A stretch of DNA of 64,000 bases from JBBDLF01 sp040879025 (GTDB taxonomy: Bacteria > Pseudomonadota > Gammaproteobacteria > Pseudomonadales > Pseudohongiellaceae): positions 124,001 through 188,000 of the forward strand of contig JBBDLF010000037.1 in the NCBI GenBank assembly GCA_040879025.1, written 5' to 3'. Positions 25,140 to 34,465 of the stretch are shown piece after piece (within the stretch, counting starts at the first letter, position 1; each line of letters opens with the position of its first letter). The notes below the pieces were generated by a model. It did not search any database. It was given only the letters and a program-made list of their open reading frames with translations, and had not been told where the DNA came from. The position numbers and the translations under genes are program-made.

Positions 25140-25540
25140 TGCGGCAACTCCAGGCGAATCCAGCGCGTGCCCGAAATCAGCGTTTCCCTTTCTTCGTGCA
25201 CCACTTCGAATGACTGCAAGGCGTTCAGGCTAGGCTGCGTTTTTCGTTCCGGTGGCTCCAGCAGTTCCACCGAGACAATGTTGTAGCTGTCTTTTTCAAG
25301 AACCGGCTCGACGTCGTCCAGTTCGTTGTGCAGCAGTGCATAGTTGATGCTCGCACGTGCGTCGATAGCCCGGACCAGGCTTTCCTCCGATGTCCATACC
25401 AGTCGCTTGCTACCTCCGATCAATGTAAACAGGCCTCCCAGTACAAAGCCGGTGATGGTCAGGGCGACGATGACTTCCAGCAAGGTAAAACCGCGTGCGG
25501 TTCCGGTTTGCCCAGGGGTTTGCGAAGCGTAGCTCATCAC
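25136..25540 (-). CDS. gspI: T2SS minor pseudopilin GspI
   Basis: 134 residues, the usual short length, with prepilin signal RGFTLLEVIVALTITGF (Glu at +5). GTG at 25540 and ATG at 25537 are both possible starts, and both overlap the gspH stop. It nucleates the pseudopilus tip with GspJ and GspK. Confidence 0.88.
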   Translation of the reverse strand: MMSYASQTPGQTGTARGFTLLEVIVALTITGFVLGGLFTLIGGSKRLVWTSEESLVRAIDARASINYALLHNELDDVEPVLEKDSYNIVSVELLEPPERKTQPSLNALQSFEVVHEERETLISGTRWIRLELPQ

Positions 25541-26097
25541 AGGTCATCCTCGCCGATGGTGGTGACGCGCCCGGTGATCGGATTGATGGACAAATGAGCG
25601 ATGCTGCCATCCATGGTCAGCACCAGCGTCCCCCCGGTGCTGCCGCCTTCGGGGAAAAAGGTAATGTCAATTCGGTCCTCCACCTCTGTTTCCTGATCCG
25701 TACTGTCGCGGTAGGTTACGGCGATGCCGTCGCCATTCCAGGTAGCGACCCGGAGAACAGGCACTCTTGAAGGCGAAGTATCCTCATCCTCGTCGGGCAA
25801 TCGGGTTTCATCAACGATGAGAGTGGCCGTGGCGGGCTGGCCGCTGACCACGGCTTGACGACGGGTGTAATTGAGAAGGGCATTGGCGTCACGCACCTGG
25901 GCATTGAACGTGCGCGATTCCAGGCCGGTGAGACCTGGCACGACCAGCATGCTGGCCATGCTGAGGATGGCCAACACCAGCAACAGTTCCAGCAAGGTAA
26001 AGCCCGGCGACGAGTGGCGGCTGTTCAGCGCCTGCCTGTGCAGATCAAAGTCCGATATCGGCGTTGTCATCCTCACCGCCCTGTTGACCATCCGCAC
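25537..26097 (-). CDS. gspH: T2SS minor pseudopilin GspH
   Basis: 186 residues from the longest start, with prepilin signal PGFTLLELLLVLAILSM (Glu at +5) preceded by an unusually long leader. A closer start at ATG 26070 would shorten the leader and still overlap gspG by 26 bases. The globular domain is beta-rich as in GspH. Confidence 0.87.
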   Translation of the reverse strand: MRMVNRAVRMTTPISDFDLHRQALNSRHSSPGFTLLELLLVLAILSMASMLVVPGLTGLESRTFNAQVRDANALLNYTRRQAVVSGQPATATLIVDETRLPDEDEDTSPSRVPVLRVATWNGDGIAVTYRDSTDQETEVEDRIDITFFPEGGSTGGTLVLTMDGSIAHLSINPITGRVTTIGEDDL

Positions 26098-26452
26098 CCA
26101 GAGACATCAACATGATGTCACGCCCGTTGGCCTCGTAATAGTATTCGTTACCCCAGGGGTCCGCCGGCACATCGCGGCGCAGGTAAGGTCCATTCCATGA
26201 AGCCCGTCCGGATGTGTTGGTCGTCAACCCCTCAAGGCTTTCGGGGTACTCGCCCACGTCCAGCCGGTACATGTCCAGCGCTGATTCCAGCGTGGATATC
26301 TGCGACAGTGCGGCATCGCGCATCGCACCGGCGCGCTGGTTGAACAGATTGGGCGCCACCAGCACCGCAAGCATCGCCAGAATGGCCATCACCACCAATA
26401 GCTCTATCAGCGTAAAGCCCTGGGGCAACGGCCTGACCAATGGTTTTTTCAT
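26045..26452 (-). CDS. gspG: T2SS major pseudopilin GspG
   Basis: ATG at 26452 gives the short leader MKKPLVRPLPQG before FTLIELLVVM (Glu at +5), the canonical GspG form; an in-frame extension upstream to 26506 is not needed. The C-terminal domain has the family hallmarks PADPWGNEYYY and the calcium-loop DNADIGL at the end. It is the main pseudopilus subunit that pushes folded substrates through the secretin. Its 3' end overlaps gspH. Confidence 0.95.
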   Translation of the reverse strand: MKKPLVRPLPQGFTLIELLVVMAILAMLAVLVAPNLFNQRAGAMRDAALSQISTLESALDMYRLDVGEYPESLEGLTTNTSGRASWNGPYLRRDVPADPWGNEYYYEANGRDIMLMSLGADGQQGGEDDNADIGL

Positions 26453-26515
26453 AAGTATGATTTCCTGTAAATGGGTTCTGTGGATCCTGTCATTGGCTCC
26501 TGCCATCGGATGAGT

Positions 26516-28678
26516 TTAAAGCCCCGCCTCCTCAAACATTTCCGCGGCCAACTCGAACCGGGCCAGAATGTCACGATACTGAATTGTATTCGGTTCATTC
26601 AGATCAATCACTTCCGGACGCAGCACGATAAACAGTTCGCGCCGTTCGTTGTTGAACTGCTGATAGGAAAACAGGCCCCCCACTACCGGTATCCGGTTCA
26701 AAACCGGTATCCCGGTATCCAGATCTTCGTTGTTGTTTTGGATAAGACCGCCCAGAACGACATTTTCGCCATTTCTCACCACCACCGAGGTGGTTATGTC
26801 CTGGTTGTTGAATATCGGGTTATCGTCAAGGCCCGAACTGGCGGCGACCGATGACAGTGACTGGGTAATGACCAGGTTAACGACGCCATCGTCATTGATC
26901 TGAGGCAGAATGGTCAGCTCGATGCCTGTTTGCCGGTACTGAATATTACTGATGGTGCCCCCGCCGATCGTGGACTCGGTGCCGAGTCGAATCGGCACTT
27001 CAGCGCCGATATTGATAATACCTTCCTGGTTGTTGACCACGGTAAGCGATGGTCTGGCCAGCAGGCGCACATCGTTGTTTATCGCAATCGCTTCCAGCGT
27101 GGCGTCAACCCGCGCGGAGCCGTCGATAAAGGTCTTGTCGAATATCAGGCCGCCGAGTCCGCCTCCGGGGAGGAATGACGTGGCTGTCTCCGTGGAGATC
27201 GGGTCGGAGACATCCGCGGCTACCCGGCTCCAATCGATACCGAAACGGTTGTCATCGGTCAGGGTGACCTGTGCGATTACCGCATTGATCATTACCTGCA
27301 GCGGCACGTTGTCCAATTGGCTGATGGTAGTCAGCAACTGGCGGTAGTCTCGCGCGCTACTGCGGATCAACAGGCTGTTGCTGGCCTCGTCCGCAACGAT
27401 GGTCACGTCCAGATTCGCGGAGACCGCCGCCGCTGCGCCGTCCTGACCACCCGGGGCCTGGGCGCCAACCACGTCTGCTTCCACATCATCAGGCTCTTCA
27501 TTGTCGGTAAGCCGGTTCAACAGTCGTTCTTCGGCGGTCAGGCGTGGTGGCTCCGGCGCGGCGGCCACTCCGATGGAAACGTCCTCCTGCTGGCGTTCGA
27601 ATACCTGGGTGAGGGTATCGGCGAGTTCGCCTGCGTTCAGGTTTTTTACACGGTAACGGAATAGCTGCTCAACCTGGTCCTGGCTTTCGGCGTCGAGTAT
27701 TCGTACCCAGCGGCTGATTTCGTCGAAACCCCGGGTGGCCGGGGCGGTGATCAGCAGGGCATTGATACGCTCAATGCCCTTTACCTGGTAGGCAGGGTTT
27801 TCACCCTCGATCAACTGCAGAATTTCATTGAGTTCATCAGCCACGTCAAGCGCGCTGGAATTATCGAGCCGATAAACCTGGATGCCCTGGTTCTGGAACG
27901 GATCCGCATCAATCAACCCCAGCAACTCATTGACCCGAGCAAGCTCCGATGGGCCTGCGGAGATGGCCAGCACGTTGTTGTTGGAAATCTGCCGCACCTG
28001 ACCCTGCTCCGCCAGGATGGGTGTCAGCACTTCCATTGCCGACTCAGAGGACACATAGGTCAGGGGGGTTATCTGCATCACCATGGCGGCCGATGCATCG
28101 AAGTCGCTGTCAGGACCGGTTATCTCCACGGGGATGCTGCCCGGCGCGCGACGAACATTGTAGACATTTCCCACTCGTTCCAGCGACACGCCGGCATCCC
28201 GGGTCAACAGGCGAATCAACGGAAAAATGTCCTCCCGCGCCAACGGACGGTCGGCGGAGGTGCGTATGCTCACCCGGTTATCAATGGTAGGGTCAATAAC
28301 CAGCGTAATGTCGAGAGCCTCGGCCAGTTCCTCCAGCACCAGGCGCAGATCCGCCTGTTCATAGTTCAGCTCAACCACATTCTCCCCGTCAACTTCTACC
28401 GGCTGCGGTGCCTGGTCACGGAAGCCGTCAACTGAGGTACGTTGTCCGTCGCGATTGATCTGTTCGATCAGTTCCCGCTGTTCATCGTCGGCCGTACCGG
28501 GGATGACAGCCACGTTTTGCTGACCGGGAAACGTCGTGGCTGTACTGGTCTCGGGCTGACGCGGCGTGGTGGAGGCGGGACTGGTCTGGTCCTGCATGGA
28601 GGCACAGGATGACAAGGCAACCACGATACCCGCGGACAGAATATGTCTCTTGAAATTGATTCTATGTTTGTACTGCAC
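26516..28678 (-). CDS. gspD: T2SS outer-membrane secretin GspD
   Basis: 720 residues. The signal ends in a lipobox-like LSSC (Cys25), so the secretin may be a lipoprotein that needs no separate pilotin. N0 (VELNYEQADLRLVLEELAEAL), N1-N3 KH-type repeats and a C-terminal secretin domain (VPIRLGTESTIGGGTISNIQYRQTG region, NNNEDLDTGIPVLNRIPVVGGLF) are all present. The start is GTG at 28678 with a good GGAG Shine-Dalgarno 7-8 bases upstream. It lies 50 bases after gspF, unusual because gspD normally precedes E and F. Confidence 0.95.
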   Translation of the reverse strand: MQYKHRINFKRHILSAGIVVALSSCASMQDQTSPASTTPRQPETSTATTFPGQQNVAVIPGTADDEQRELIEQINRDGQRTSVDGFRDQAPQPVEVDGENVVELNYEQADLRLVLEELAEALDITLVIDPTIDNRVSIRTSADRPLAREDIFPLIRLLTRDAGVSLERVGNVYNVRRAPGSIPVEITGPDSDFDASAAMVMQITPLTYVSSESAMEVLTPILAEQGQVRQISNNNVLAISAGPSELARVNELLGLIDADPFQNQGIQVYRLDNSSALDVADELNEILQLIEGENPAYQVKGIERINALLITAPATRGFDEISRWVRILDAESQDQVEQLFRYRVKNLNAGELADTLTQVFERQQEDVSIGVAAAPEPPRLTAEERLLNRLTDNEEPDDVEADVVGAQAPGGQDGAAAAVSANLDVTIVADEASNSLLIRSSARDYRQLLTTISQLDNVPLQVMINAVIAQVTLTDDNRFGIDWSRVAADVSDPISTETATSFLPGGGLGGLIFDKTFIDGSARVDATLEAIAINNDVRLLARPSLTVVNNQEGIINIGAEVPIRLGTESTIGGGTISNIQYRQTGIELTILPQINDDGVVNLVITQSLSSVAASSGLDDNPIFNNQDITTSVVVRNGENVVLGGLIQNNNEDLDTGIPVLNRIPVVGGLFSYQQFNNERRELFIVLRPEVIDLNEPNTIQYRDILARFELAAEMFEEAGL

Positions 28679-28728
28679 AATGATTCTCCAAAGTCTCTAC
28701 AAAGGCCTTCCGCAAGGGCTTGGCCCGC

Positions 28729-29931
28729 CTAAAATTCAACGGCGTTCATGCTGAACACAGCCGAAAGCATGGTGATGGTGATGCCGCCGACGGCAATGGC
28801 GAGAAAAATAATCAGAGCCGGTTGCAGTGTGGACACCAGAGCCGACAGTTGGTTTCGAACATGGTTATCAAACGTGGCGGCGATTTTCAGCAGAATGCTC
28901 GCGGTTCGACCGGATTCTTCGCCGACAGTGACAAGTTGATGCAGCAGGGTGGGAAAACGATTGGTCTTCTCCAGCGAAATACCCAGCCCCGCGCCGCCAC
29001 GAACATCTTCTTCAACCTGCCTGAGCTGCCCGGTCAGGTCGGTATTGGCAACCACTTCCCGGGCAATTCGCAGAGAGCGGATCAACGGAATCCCCGCTCC
29101 CAGCAACGAGCCGAGGGTACGGGAGAACACCGCGCAATCGCGGTACAGAATCAGTTCGCCAAGGAGGGGCAGCGATAAAAGAAACTGGTCTTTCTGTAAT
29201 TTTGTGGACGGGTCGCGGTCGAGCCATTTCCAGCCAAAAACCATCAGGGCAATGAAAACGAGTACCAGATAGCCATAACTCTGAATGCCGCTGCTGAGCG
29301 ATAACAGGAACGCGGCGGTAGCGGGCATGTCGGTGCCGGCATCTTCGAACAGGGCCGCAAACTGCGGCACTACAAACACCAGCAGCAGGGCGACGGAGAC
29401 AATGCCGGTAATCAACAACACCACGGGATAGATCATCGATGCGACAATTGACTGCCGTGTCTTCGCATTTGATTCCAGAAACTCGGCCAGCCCCGGAAGC
29501 AATTGATGCAATATACCGCCTTCCTCTCCGGCCCGGACGATGTTGACATACATTCTGGAAAAAACATCCGGGCGAGCTTCCAGGGCATCGGCGAGACCCT
29601 TGCCTTCCTTGACTTCACGGCGCATGTTCACAACCAGCTCGCGCATGGCCTGCGACTCGGTAATGCCTTCCAGCAGTCGCAACGCCTTGTCGATGGGTAC
29701 CCGGGCATCCACCAGTGTGCTCAAACCATTGGTGAAGTCCAGAACATCGGCGTGGCGAATCTTTCTGCGGCGGCGGCCTCCACCGGGGCCGGTGAGTTGT
29801 ACCTTTATTGGAATGAGCTGTTTGCTTTGCAACAGCTTGACCGCTTCGCGTTCCGAGTCCGCGTCCACTACTCCGGACCGGACCTTGCCGGCGCTGTCGT
29901 AAGCCTGATATCTGAAATACAAAGTGCTCAT
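28729..29931 (-). CDS. gspF: T2SS inner-membrane platform protein GspF
   Basis: 400 residues with two GspF domains (each with the FxRxLGSLLGAGIP- or FTNGLSTLVDARVP-type motif) and three TM segments (about 170-195, 220-240, 370-395). It forms the cytoplasmic membrane platform contacting GspE and GspL. The ATG overlaps the gspE stop in an ATGA arrangement. Confidence 0.95.
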   Translation of the reverse strand: MSTLYFRYQAYDSAGKVRSGVVDADSEREAVKLLQSKQLIPIKVQLTGPGGGRRRRKIRHADVLDFTNGLSTLVDARVPIDKALRLLEGITESQAMRELVVNMRREVKEGKGLADALEARPDVFSRMYVNIVRAGEEGGILHQLLPGLAEFLESNAKTRQSIVASMIYPVVLLITGIVSVALLLVFVVPQFAALFEDAGTDMPATAAFLLSLSSGIQSYGYLVLVFIALMVFGWKWLDRDPSTKLQKDQFLLSLPLLGELILYRDCAVFSRTLGSLLGAGIPLIRSLRIAREVVANTDLTGQLRQVEEDVRGGAGLGISLEKTNRFPTLLHQLVTVGEESGRTASILLKIAATFDNHVRNQLSALVSTLQPALIIFLAIAVGGITITMLSAVFSMNAVEF

Positions 29932-31391
29932 AGCGCCCGCGTCACTCTGACGACTTCTTCCGGCGTTGTCAGGCCCGCGCGCAGTTTTTCCAGCGCATCC
30001 TGACGCAGGGTCTTCATGCCTTCCTTGATGGCCTGATCACGAATGACGTTGGCGTCGGCATCGGTCGCAATCTGGTGACGAATGGCATCAGACATCACCA
30101 TCAGCTCATACAGGCCTATGCGGCCTCGATAACCGGTGGCGGCGCAGCGTTCACACCCTTTTCCGCGCTGTACCGTCGGGCAGGTGTCGCGGGCGATTTC
30201 CAGTACCGCGGATTCATCGTCGGAGAGTTCATAGGTTTCAGAGCAATCGGTACATACGCGCCGAACCAGTCGCTGAGCCTGAACCGCCAGCAGACTGGAA
30301 CTGATCAGATAGCCTTCCACGCCCATATCCTGAAGCCGCGTCACCGCGCCGGCGGCATCATTGGTATGCAACGTGGAAAATACCAGGTGGCCGGTGAGCG
30401 CGGATTCGATTGCGATTTCAGCGGTTTCGTGGTCACGGATCTCGCCGACCATCAATACGTCGGGGTCCTGGCGCACAAGTGAGCGCAGTCCGGCGGCGAA
30501 AGTGAGGCCGATGGCGGGGTTGGCCTGGATCTGGGTGATGCCCTCGAGCTGGTATTCGACCGGATCCTCCACGGTGATGATTTTCTGTCGTTCACTGTTG
30601 ATCTTTTCCAGCGTCGCGTACAGCGTGGTGGTTTTACCGCTGCCGGTGGGGCCGGTGATCAGCACCATTCCGTGAGGCTGTGTAATAATGTGCTCGTACT
30701 GTGACAATATCTTTTTCGGCATACCCAACTGTTGCAGGCTTACCGCGGTGTCGCTTCGGTCCAGTATGCGCAGCACCACGGACTCGCCGTGTACGCCCGG
30801 CAGCGTCGACACACGCATGTCCAGCGTCTTGCCGCCGACCTGGAAATCAATACGGCCGTCCTGGGGCAGACGCTTTTCGCCGATATCCAGCTTGGCCATC
30901 AGTTTCAGGCGCGAAGCCACCGCGGTGTGAATCTTGATCGGCAGCCGTTCAATGCGGGTCATGATGCCGTCCACCCGGCAACGGACGTCGAGGTGGTTTT
31001 CATTCGGTTCAAAATGAATGTCGCTGGCGCTGAGGTCCAGCGCGCGTGCGAACAGATGGTTGACCAGACGGATGATTGGCGCTTCCGAGGCCAGATCCTT
31101 CAGTTCCTCGTCGTCTTCAAAACCCGAGACAAATACATCGTCGCCGCTTTCGATCTGGGGCGACAGCTCGGCACGCCAGTACTTCATCAATCGCCGCACT
31201 TCATCATCGCTGCCTTTTTTGAAGCGGACGGAGCCGGGAATGATGTAACGAATTCTCGCGCGCAACTCGATGTCGGGCAATTCCCTGCAAATCAGGCTGC
31301 CGCTATCGGGGAAGTCCTGGGTTGGTACGACTCCGTGAGGCTCGAGTAACTGGGAAAACACGGGTAGCGTTATCTGCATCATGGCCGTCAT
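29928..31391 (-). CDS. gspE: T2SS assembly ATPase GspE
   Basis: 487 residues: N1E/N2E regions, then an ATPase with Walker A GPTGSGKTT (about 247-255), an Asp box, Walker B, a His box (LVFSTLHTNDA) and a CM domain with two CxxC pairs (CTDC near 376 and CERC near 412) that bind zinc in GspE. It powers pseudopilus assembly from the cytoplasm. It starts 4 bases after gspM. Confidence 0.95.
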   Translation of the reverse strand: MTAMMQITLPVFSQLLEPHGVVPTQDFPDSGSLICRELPDIELRARIRYIIPGSVRFKKGSDDEVRRLMKYWRAELSPQIESGDDVFVSGFEDDEELKDLASEAPIIRLVNHLFARALDLSASDIHFEPNENHLDVRCRVDGIMTRIERLPIKIHTAVASRLKLMAKLDIGEKRLPQDGRIDFQVGGKTLDMRVSTLPGVHGESVVLRILDRSDTAVSLQQLGMPKKILSQYEHIITQPHGMVLITGPTGSGKTTTLYATLEKINSERQKIITVEDPVEYQLEGITQIQANPAIGLTFAAGLRSLVRQDPDVLMVGEIRDHETAEIAIESALTGHLVFSTLHTNDAAGAVTRLQDMGVEGYLISSSLLAVQAQRLVRRVCTDCSETYELSDDESAVLEIARDTCPTVQRGKGCERCAATGYRGRIGLYELMVMSDAIRHQIATDADANVIRDQAIKEGMKTLRQDALEKLRAGLTTPEEVVRVTRAL

Positions 31392-31395
31392 TGGT

Positions 31396-31974
31396 CTACC
31401 TTTGGGTTACTGCAGGAGCAACTATTCCCGCAGTTCTTGCGAAACCGGCAACCGTTACTGAGCCACTGAACTGGTTGCGGTTTCTGTTTAATGAAAATTC
31501 AGAGACGTAAAGTCTGGGTGCCGATACCTCCAGCTCGCGCAGAAACGACACCGGGTTGGTGGAATCAGCGGTCCGAAATGACATTTCCAGAGTAACCATC
31601 AACCAGTCATCGTTCATCTCGGGTTCGAGCAGGCGGGTTGATGAAATAGTCAATCCGGACTGCTGGGCCAGGCGTCGCACCGTGCCTTCGATATTGGCCC
31701 CTATGATGGGAATGGTCGGGCCTTGAAATATCCGGGCCGTCATTTCGGTTTCGCGCTCTTCCACTTCGATGCGCCGGTCTCTCCAGGCGACCGTTTCATC
31801 AATCAGCCGCCGTTCCCTTTCTATCTCCAACTGCACGTTTTCAACAGAGGCGGCTCGTTCATCATACCAGTCACCTACCACCGGCAGGCCACGCGCTACA
31901 AGCAATGCCAGCGCGGTAATTCCGGCGAGCGCCAGTATGGTTTTTTCCCTGCGATCAAGCTGCATTGGTGCCAT
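31396..31974 (-). CDS. gspM: T2SS protein GspM
   Basis: About 192 residues with a short cytoplasmic tail, one TM helix (TILALAGITALALLVARGL), a coiled-coil and a ferredoxin-like periplasmic domain, as in GspM/PilO-like proteins. ATG at 31974 is preceded by GGAAAG; a GTG at 31992 would add six residues. It sits between gspL and gspE. Confidence 0.85.
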   Translation of the reverse strand: MAPMQLDRREKTILALAGITALALLVARGLPVVGDWYDERAASVENVQLEIERERRLIDETVAWRDRRIEVEERETEMTARIFQGPTIPIIGANIEGTVRRLAQQSGLTISSTRLLEPEMNDDWLMVTLEMSFRTADSTNPVSFLRELEVSAPRLYVSEFSLNRNRNQFSGSVTVAGFARTAGIVAPAVTQR

Positions 31975-32020
31975 GGTTTCTTTCCAATTCACAATTCAGG
32001 AACTGACTCCCAGTGCGGGG

Positions 32021-33319
32021 CTAGTCCGCGAAATAGCGGACAGTGTAGGCGTCAAAGTTTACGGTGCTTAAACGCAGTTCTATGTAGTAGCGTGAGTTAT
32101 TGGTAGCCCGGGAAAACGTGACCTCGGTGAACATCGGGTCCTGATCAAGCCGTTGCAGTATGCTCTGAGGGTCGGTGGCTTCGCCCTGAATCTGTACCAC
32201 GCCTTCCGATATTTCCAGTGACTGCAGCGTATTGGGACTCAGCGCCTCCTGCAGGGCGTACATGGTGTCGACAATACTCTGGTCGGGAAAGTCAATCACC
32301 GGCCCCCATTCATTTTCGAACCGCACCACCACGGCCTGGTCAGCGCGGGCTCCGGCGGAGAATTCGCGCTGATCCTCCAGTTCGGATTGCAGGTTTGTGT
32401 ATTCGAAAGTTTGCAAAAGGAACGGAATCGACGCCAGGATCAGCACCACCCCGGCCGCTGCTCCCGCGAGCAGCAGACGATTTCCGGTTTCCAGCTTTTT
32501 CCTGGCGGTCAGCGCGCCTTGCGGGAAAAAACAATATTCCGGATTTCCCTGATTCTTATCCAGCTGTTCCAGATAAACGGCGGCGCTGTTGAGTTCGGTG
32601 ATATCCTGCGGAATCGCGGTGTCCGCCAATGTCTGCCGCCATTCGGTGGCGAGTTCTTCCTGTTCCAGATCCAGATTGCTGATGTGGGACCATTGCCGCA
32701 GCGCACCATCGCGCAATACGACGAGGGTGGAGCTGTCTTCATCCTGGTCCAAGGCGATGCTATCCTGGTCTCCGGCGACGTAAAGAACTCTGGGCATCAC
32801 CGCCGCCAGCAGAATACCTTTTGCTTCGAACGCGGTAAAAAGCTCATCCAGCCGGTTCTGGCCGATCCATAATGCGACATCAACGTGACCGGCATCATGA
32901 GCCATAGGATTGATCGCCAGCGCCAGCGAGCCCTCGTAACCGGGAAGCAGGGAGTCACCTTGCAGGCGCAGGGCGGATTCGAGATTGTCGCGATTCATCC
33001 CCGGCATACTGACTGACGTGGCAACGAATTCATCCGGCGAAAGCAGCAGTAGCAGGGAAGTGTCCGGGCTGTCACCTGCGAGGTGCCGGCAGGCATCGGC
33101 CAGTTCTCCCGCGGACGGCGGCGACCCTTCAGCGGCAATGATGCGCTTGGTTCCCTTGCCGAGATCAACCACCTGATTCCCGTACACCATGATTCGAACA
33201 TCAGCCTTGTTCACCAGTTCGCTACGTGAACCACCACGCAGTACTCTGCTCAGTTCCGACGGGAGCCGGTCGACCAATGCGTTACGCCATCGGCTTATTT
33301 CCAGTGCTATTGATGCCAT
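32021..33319 (-). CDS. gspL: T2SS protein GspL (actin-like plus PilN-like)
   Basis: 432 residues. The N-terminal cytoplasmic part has an actin-like PilM/GspL fold pattern (LLLLLSPDEFVATSVSMPG). Next come a TM helix near 290-310 (LLLAGAAAGVVLILASIPF) and a periplasmic ferredoxin-like domain. GspL recruits GspE to the membrane. It is the first gene of the T2SS operon here, whereas it is usually near the end. Confidence 0.85.
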   Translation of the reverse strand: MASIALEISRWRNALVDRLPSELSRVLRGGSRSELVNKADVRIMVYGNQVVDLGKGTKRIIAAEGSPPSAGELADACRHLAGDSPDTSLLLLLSPDEFVATSVSMPGMNRDNLESALRLQGDSLLPGYEGSLALAINPMAHDAGHVDVALWIGQNRLDELFTAFEAKGILLAAVMPRVLYVAGDQDSIALDQDEDSSTLVVLRDGALRQWSHISNLDLEQEELATEWRQTLADTAIPQDITELNSAAVYLEQLDKNQGNPEYCFFPQGALTARKKLETGNRLLLAGAAAGVVLILASIPFLLQTFEYTNLQSELEDQREFSAGARADQAVVVRFENEWGPVIDFPDQSIVDTMYALQEALSPNTLQSLEISEGVVQIQGEATDPQSILQRLDQDPMFTEVTFSRATNNSRYYIELRLSTVNFDAYTVRYFAD

Positions 33320-33550
33320 TGCAGGTTGTCGTCTGTTTGTGCCGGAAATCTGCGGAAAGCGGAAATCGCAAGCTGGTCAGGTTCGCCGGACGGTTGTGCA
33401 TGAGTCACGTTTGCGCTTGCCCTGATGGAGCCGCACACATCCGGCGCGTGAATACTAATCCTAAGACTGGCGCCGGCTGAAAATAGTTTTAATCAGATAG
33501 GGTTTTTTCTGCTCAGCCGTGGGGGAAACGCCTGTCGCGCCGTTGGGAAA

Positions 33551-33582
33551 GGGGGTCAGAGGGGGCGGGTAAGGGCAGGGGG
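33551..33582 (+). repeat. Potential G-quadruplex G-tract cluster
   Basis: Five G-runs of three or more (GGGGG, GGGGG, GGG, GGG, GGGGG) separated by one to five bases fit the G3+N1-7 pattern on the plus strand. They are located between the gspL promoter region and the dsbA 3' end. Confidence 0.5.
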
Positions 33583-33621
33583 CAGATTTTTGAGTGTGAA
33601 TTCACTTCAAGACCTGACCCC
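33552..33621. repeat. Inverted 8-bp repeat downstream of dsbA
   Basis: GGGGTCAG (33552-33559) and CTGACCCC (33614-33621) are perfect inverted copies 54 bases apart. A GTGAATTCAC palindrome lies between them at 33596-33605. The arrangement resembles a small degraded intergenic repeat; no second copy was found in the window. Confidence 0.4.
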
Positions 33622-33638
33622 AAACCGAGGCATCGGCG

Positions 33639-34292
33639 TTAGCTGGACGGGCTCATGGCCGCTCTTTCCTTTTCAATCAGGAAGTCCACGACATTCAACA
33701 TGTCCTGCTGGGTTGGGACGGATTCACCGGTAGAGATCAGGTATTTGCCGTTAACAACCATGTTGGGTGTGCTTCTGATCTGGTAATCCTGCATGCGTTG
33801 TTCCGCCTGATTGACCTTGGTGCGGACGGAAAATGAATTGAACGCCGAGGAAAAGTCTTCTTCGCTGATGCCGTGGGTGGCGAACAACGCGCCAATCTGG
33901 CGCTCGTTCTGGAGGCGATTGCCCTGTACGTTGATCGCATTAAAGATAGGCTCGTGCAGCGTGTCGACCGCATCCAGCGCTTCCGCGGTGAAATAGGCCT
34001 GCGCGTGCACTTTCATCAACGTGTTCCACATGGCGGGAAAATGGACAAATTCCACGTCCTCCGGCAGATTTGACGCCCAGTTGTTGAGCAGGGGCTCAAA
34101 GCGGAAACAATGGCTGCAGCCATACCAGAAGGCTTCAAGCACCTCGACCTTGGAAGGATCGCTGGTGCGTACCGGCGTGTTCAACTCGACATAATGGGTT
34201 CCGGCTACATAGCGCGTGGGCTGAGCGTAGGCCGTCACTGCCAGGGGGATCAGGACCATGGCTGCCAGAAGCTGTTTAAGATATTTGCTCAT
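33639..34292 (-). CDS. dsbA: Periplasmic thiol:disulfide oxidoreductase DsbA
   Basis: 217 residues from ATG 34292, chosen because it gives a signal peptide ending in TAYAQ. A thioredoxin fold with active site CSHC (in WYGCSHCFRF) has a helical insertion and a cis-proline loop STPNMVV. CSHC differs from the E. coli CPHC; the middle dipeptide sets redox potential, so a somewhat different strength is expected. It introduces disulfides into exported proteins, possibly including T2SS substrates. Synteny dsbA - cytochrome c - engB - polA is as in Pseudomonas. Confidence 0.93.
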   Translation of the reverse strand: MSKYLKQLLAAMVLIPLAVTAYAQPTRYVAGTHYVELNTPVRTSDPSKVEVLEAFWYGCSHCFRFEPLLNNWASNLPEDVEFVHFPAMWNTLMKVHAQAYFTAEALDAVDTLHEPIFNAINVQGNRLQNERQIGALFATHGISEEDFSSAFNSFSVRTKVNQAEQRMQDYQIRSTPNMVVNGKYLISTGESVPTQQDMLNVVDFLIEKERAAMSPSS

Positions 34293-34445
34293 GAATAGGT
34301 GCTCCGTCATTTCTTATTGATTACAGTATCATAGCGTGTCAAGGCTTACCATCGTACTATCTCAAGCCACCTATATTGACCGATTTGGGGCGAATTTGTT
34401 GCGCGGTGAGACCGGGGATACGCAGGTCAGTGCCGGAATCGGGGG

Positions 34446-34459
34446 CCCGGGAACCCGGG
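34446..34459. repeat. CCCGGG inverted repeat after the cytochrome c4 gene
   Basis: CCCGGG-AA-CCCGGG, extended by overlapping GGGAACCC copies (34449-34456, 34459-34466), lies right at the cytochrome c4 stop. It can form a GC hairpin in minus-strand RNA but has no U-tract; it is at most a weak or Rho-assisted terminator. Confidence 0.45.
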
Positions 34460-34465
34460 GGAACC

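Larger units (their letters stand above)
33320..33638. other. Intergenic region upstream of gspL and downstream of dsbA
   Basis: 319 bases without a gene. It must hold the T2SS operon promoter on the minus strand, but I cannot point to a convincing -10/-35. The dsbA-proximal half contains a run of G-tracts and an inverted GGGGTCAG/CTGACCCC pair listed separately. No RNA gene was seen. Confidence 0.6.
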
